Shown one piece after another: positions 51,204-53,733 of a stretch of 53,733 nt of DNA. This stretch comes from Amycolatopsis acidicola (lineage in GTDB: Bacteria; Actinomycetota; Actinomycetes; Mycobacteriales; Pseudonocardiaceae). How positions within the stretch are numbered: the stretch's first letter is position 1; each line of letters starts with the position of its first letter. A program made the translations under genes and the position numbers. The notes beneath the pieces were generated by a model. That model saw only the letters and a program-made list of their open reading frames with translations. It made no database searches and had not been told where the DNA came from. The stretch spans positions 1 through 53,733 of the forward strand of contig NZ_VMNW02000062.1 in NCBI RefSeq assembly GCF_007713735.2. Reading direction: 5' to 3'.

Positions 51204-51550
51204 CGGTCGTCCTCGATCTCCTCGGCGCGGCGCAGCTGCCACACCGCGAGCAGCACCATCACCGGGAACGGCAGCACCCCGAGCATCAGCCACGACAACG
51301 GGAAACCCAGCAGCCGCACGTGATCGAGCCCGGGGAGCAGCCGGAACACCACGGGCAGCCCGCACAACAGCAACGCCGTGACGGCCAGCGTGATCAGGGC
51401 CGGACGGCGTTGCCTGCGGTAGGCGTCGAACGCACGGGCGGTTTCCGTGGCCTCCATGCGCGGCACGCGCCAGGGCCCGCCCGCGCGGCGGTGCGCGTGC
51501 GCGAGCCTCGTTTGCGGACTGGTGACAGCCACGCGGCGGGTGCGGGTCAC
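51200..51550 (-). CDS. Small membrane protein paired with the symporter
   Basis: A 116-residue protein with two hydrophobic segments (about 51-70 and 83-103), a basic arginine-rich N-terminus and an acidic end (RRAEEIEDDR). The size and position match the DUF485-like partner (YjcH) found upstream of actP/mctC genes, though the sequence is divergent. Its ATG overlaps the stop of the response regulator (ATGA) and its stop overlaps the symporter start. The chain of overlaps implies fixed co-expression of regulator, partner and transporter. Confidence 0.75.
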   Translation of the reverse strand: MTRTRRVAVTSPQTRLAHAHRRAGGPWRVPRMEATETARAFDAYRRQRRPALITLAVTALLLCGLPVVFRLLPGLDHVRLLGFPLSWLMLGVLPFPVMVLLAVWQLRRAEEIEDDR

Positions 51551-52311
51551 CGGCCGAGCTCTCCGCGCTGCGCCGCCTGCAGCAGGCGCTCGCGCAACTC
51601 GCGGGCGTGGCGGCGGCTGACCGGCACGTCCCCGGCCGCGGTGTGCGCGAGGACCCCGCCGACGGAGTCGCTGCGCAGCTCGCGGACCGCGTGCAGGTTC
51701 ACCAGGAAACCCCGGTGGCTGCGCACGAAACCGCGTTCCTCCCAGTACTCCTCCAGGCGGGACATGGGCATCCGCACCTCGTGCACCTCGCGCCGGGTGT
51801 GCAGCCGCACGTAGTCGCCGCGCGCCTCGATGAACTGGACGTCGTCGCGGTGCACGTAGCTGGTGCGCCCGCCCGACTCCACCGCGAGCGCGGGCATGGC
51901 GTCCACTGTGGACGGTGTGACGCCCGCGGCCTCGGCGCGCAGCGCGAGCACCATCCGGTTCACCTTCGCCAGCGCGGCGGCGAGCCGTTCGGTGCGGATC
52001 GGCTTGAGCACGTAGTCCACCGCGCCCACGCCGAAAGCGCTTACCGCGTGCTCGTCGTAGGCGGTGACGAACACCACCGCGGGCGGCTGAGCCAGCCGCG
52101 ACAGCAGCCCCGCCAGTTCAAGCCCGTCCAGCCCCGGCATCGCGATGTCGAGGAACGCGGCGTCGAACCCGCCCGCCCGCAACGACTTCACCGCCGCGAG
52201 CGGGTCGTGCACGGCGGTCACCTCACCGACCTCCGGGGCCGCGCGCAGCATCCGGGTCAGCTCGTCCAGCGCGGGCGGCACGTCGTCGACCGCGAGCACC
52301 CGCAGGCTCAT
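51547..52311 (-). CDS. LytTR-type response regulator
   Basis: A 254-residue regulator. The receiver domain (1-120) has the acidic pair D9-D10, phosphoacceptor D55 (AAFLDIAMPG) and K at VLKPI. The LytTR DNA-binding domain (about 150-248) has YVHRDDVQFIEARGDYVRLHT and FVRSHRGFLVNLHAVREL. LytTR proteins bind direct repeats and often control transporters next to them. It lies between the kinase gene and the symporter pair and most likely regulates the symporter. Confidence 0.93.
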   Translation of the reverse strand: MSLRVLAVDDVPPALDELTRMLRAAPEVGEVTAVHDPLAAVKSLRAGGFDAAFLDIAMPGLDGLELAGLLSRLAQPPAVVFVTAYDEHAVSAFGVGAVDYVLKPIRTERLAAALAKVNRMVLALRAEAAGVTPSTVDAMPALAVESGGRTSYVHRDDVQFIEARGDYVRLHTRREVHEVRMPMSRLEEYWEERGFVRSHRGFLVNLHAVRELRSDSVGGVLAHTAAGDVPVSRRHARELRERLLQAAQRGELGR

Positions 52312-52333
52312 CGGTCCTCCTTCGCCAGCTCAC

Positions 52334-53386
52334 TCACGGCATCACTCCAGGCTGGAAGCGGGGCACCCGCACCACGACCTTGCATCCCGCGCCCGGCGCC
52401 GTTTCGACCACCAGGCCGAACCAGGGGCCGTAGACCGTCCGGAGCCGACGGTCCACATTGGCCAGCCCCAGGCTGTCGCCGGACTCGCCCCCGGCGAGGA
52501 TCTTGGCCGCGAGCGCGGGATCCATTCCTACCCCGTCGTCCTCGACGCTGATCACGCAGTCGTTGCCCTCCGCCTCGCCGCGGACCCCTACGGTGCCGGT
52601 GCCCGCCCTCGGCTCGATGCCGTGCCGGATCGCGTTCTCCACCAACGGTTCCAGCACCAGATACGGCACCGCGACGGCGAGCACCTCGGGCGCCACCCGC
52701 ACCTGGACGTGCAGTCGTTCGCCGAGCACCGCCTTCTGCAGGGCCAGGTAGGTCTCGATGGCGTGGAACTCCTCGGCGAGCATCGTGTACTCGCCGTGCT
52801 TGGCCAGGCTGTAACGGGTGTAGTCGGCGAAATCGAGCATCAGCTCGCGCGCCCTGTCCGGTTCGGACGTCACCAGCGACGAGATCACGGTCAGTGCGTT
52901 GTAGACGAAGTGCGGCGAGATTTCCGCCCGCAGCGCGCGGAGTTCGGCCTGCGCGGCCTGGTCCGCCGACGCCTCCAGCTTGCCCCGCTCCACGGCGTGC
53001 CCGACGAGCGCCGCCGCCTCGCGCACCGCGGCGGAGGAGACCCGGCCGGACACCAGCAGCGCCCCGCCCAGTTCGTCCCTGATCCGCAGCGGCACCGCGA
53101 TGAGCGGGGATTTCTCTTGCGTCGCCTCGGAATGAAGCGCATCGTGGACGAGCGCGGCGACGACCGGCTCGTCGGGCACCGGGCCGATCCAGGTGGTGGT
53201 GCCGGACAGATCGGCGAAACCGGCGGCGTCGGCGCCGAGGAGCCGGCGGATGCGGCGGAGCGCGCGGCGGGCACGGATCGAACCCGTGCCGTCGCGCAGG
53301 TCCCGGGTGATCCGGCGGGCCGCGGCGAGGACCTGCGGCGTCGCGTCCTTCGTCCGGTTGCCCAGGCGGACCAGCATCCCACCCAC
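52334..53386 (-). CDS. LytS-like sensor histidine kinase (soluble, GAF-containing)
   Basis: A 350-residue kinase. A GAF-like domain (about 38-135) is followed by the His_kinase domain with phosphoacceptor H159 in RAEISPHFVYNALTVIS. The ATPase domain has LVENAIRHGIEPRAG and VEDDGVGMD, then GLANVDRRLRTVYG. No membrane segment is present, unlike classic LytS, so it senses a cytoplasmic signal. A start at 53374 (MLVRLG) is possible. It is divergent from the acetyl-CoA synthetase gene. Confidence 0.92.
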   Translation of the reverse strand: MGGMLVRLGNRTKDATPQVLAAARRITRDLRDGTGSIRARRALRRIRRLLGADAAGFADLSGTTTWIGPVPDEPVVAALVHDALHSEATQEKSPLIAVPLRIRDELGGALLVSGRVSSAAVREAAALVGHAVERGKLEASADQAAQAELRALRAEISPHFVYNALTVISSLVTSEPDRARELMLDFADYTRYSLAKHGEYTMLAEEFHAIETYLALQKAVLGERLHVQVRVAPEVLAVAVPYLVLEPLVENAIRHGIEPRAGTGTVGVRGEAEGNDCVISVEDDGVGMDPALAAKILAGGESGDSLGLANVDRRLRTVYGPWFGLVVETAPGAGCKVVVRVPRFQPGVMP

Positions 53387-53474
53387 CTCATCTTCACCGA
53401 CGGTCGGTCATCGATTGTAGGCCGACGCTCGTCAACCGTTCGTCCCGGTTCGGCTACCGTCCGTCGTGGACATC

Positions 53475-53503
53475 GTGACGACCGGCACAAGACGGGCTTA
53501 TCT
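53475..53503 (+). promoter_or_regulatory. Promoter of the acetyl-CoA synthetase gene
   Basis: GTGACG (53475-53480), 17-bp spacer, TTATCT (53498-53503). The -10 ends 8 bp before the ATG at 53512, so the mRNA would be leaderless or nearly so. On the opposite strand TACAAT (reverse of 53414-53419) may serve the kinase gene. Confidence 0.55.
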
Positions 53504-53511
53504 TGCGCCGC

Positions 53512-53733
53512 ATGACCAACGACGCTCTGTCGAACCTGCTGACGGAAAACCGGACGTTTCCCCCGCCGGAGGGATTTGCCGCGAACGCCAACGAAAAGGC
53601 TGAATCGTACGGCCGGGCAGACGCCGATCGTGAGGCGTTTTGGGCGGAGCAGGCGGAGCGGTTGTCGTGGGATACGAAGTGGTCCCGGGTGCTGGATTGG
53701 TCGGGGGCGCCGTTCGCGAAGTGGTTCGTGGGC
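53512..53733 (+). CDS. acsA: Acetyl-CoA synthetase, N-terminal part (cut by window end)
   Basis: The first 74 codons of an AMP-forming acetate-CoA ligase. The N-terminal acyl-CoA-synthetase segment is recognisable: PPPEGFAANANEKAESYGRADADREAFWAEQAERLSW, then W-kW-vLDWSGAPFAKWFVG. The gene runs off the right edge, so the catalytic motifs are not visible. It is divergent from a kinase-regulator-symporter set, which fits acetate uptake followed by activation to acetyl-CoA. Confidence 0.88.
   Translation, partial: MTNDALSNLLTENRTFPPPEGFAANANEKAESYGRADADREAFWAEQAERLSWDTKWSRVLDWSGAPFAKWFVG

Overview
The window is high-GC actinobacterial DNA, most like Pseudonocardiaceae (Amycolatopsis or a close relative). 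The evidence is very GC-rich third codon positions, frequent GTG/TTG starts, ATGA/GTGA stop-start overlaps, and a mycobacterium-like gene order for pdxS-pdxT-yebC-ruvCAB-yajC-secD-secF-apt-rel. Genus placement is inference. No rRNA, tRNA, CRISPR array, transposase or phage gene was seen.

Layout. (1) 1-270: a symmetric array of 21-bp repeats beyond the 3' end of an EF-G-like gene (270-2393, -). (2) 2614-14521 (+): conserved housekeeping block for PLP synthesis (pdxS, pdxT), yebC, Holliday-junction processing (ruvC, ruvA, ruvB), protein export (yajC, secD, secF), adenine salvage (apt) and the bifunctional (p)ppGpp enzyme (rel). yebC is preceded by a short overlapping ORF that repeats its own first five codons. 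(3) 14545-24400: a crotonase, a small membrane protein, a degenerate EAL-CBS-GGDEF protein, a lone lycopene cyclase divergent from a dNTPase, an acVLRF1-type release factor, and an ABC-F ATPase behind an apparent leader-peptide attenuator. A small HTH protein and a GT87-type membrane enzyme follow. (4) 24529-33796: ABC exporter, SIS protein, hydrolase, LCP cell-wall ligase, GNAT, Bcp peroxiredoxin, a second degenerate GGDEF-EAL protein and a P450.

(5) 33861-44751: a catabolic cluster with nearly the complete part list of the Pseudomonas acyclic-terpene (Atu) pathway: crotonase, AtuA, two acyl-CoA dehydrogenases, both subunits of a biotin-dependent acyl-CoA carboxylase, SDR and TetR repressor. 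It also has a TIGR03084 protein and a perfect 8+8 palindrome in its divergent promoter. Consecutive genes overlap by 4 nt using ATG, GTG, TTG and, apparently, CTG starts. A 251-bp structured insert flanked by 17-bp direct repeats splits the second dehydrogenase from the SDR. (6) 44791-49153: small hypothetical gene with a decayed tandem copy of its 3' end, a fungal-type cytosine deaminase, an epoxide hydrolase, two SDRs and a divergent TetR with matching palindromes on both sides. (7) 49242-49460: a second 21-bp array, arms in the opposite order to the first. (8) 49494-53733: acetate-type Na+/solute symporter, small membrane partner, LytTR regulator and LytS-like kinase, divergent from the start of an acetyl-CoA synthetase gene. 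This looks like an acetate or monocarboxylate uptake and activation module.

The strongest candidates for something undescribed are the paired 21-bp arrays, the 251-bp insert, the yebC leader ORF, and the actinobacterial Atu-like cluster. All functional assignments rest on motif and family recognition by eye; no database search was run.
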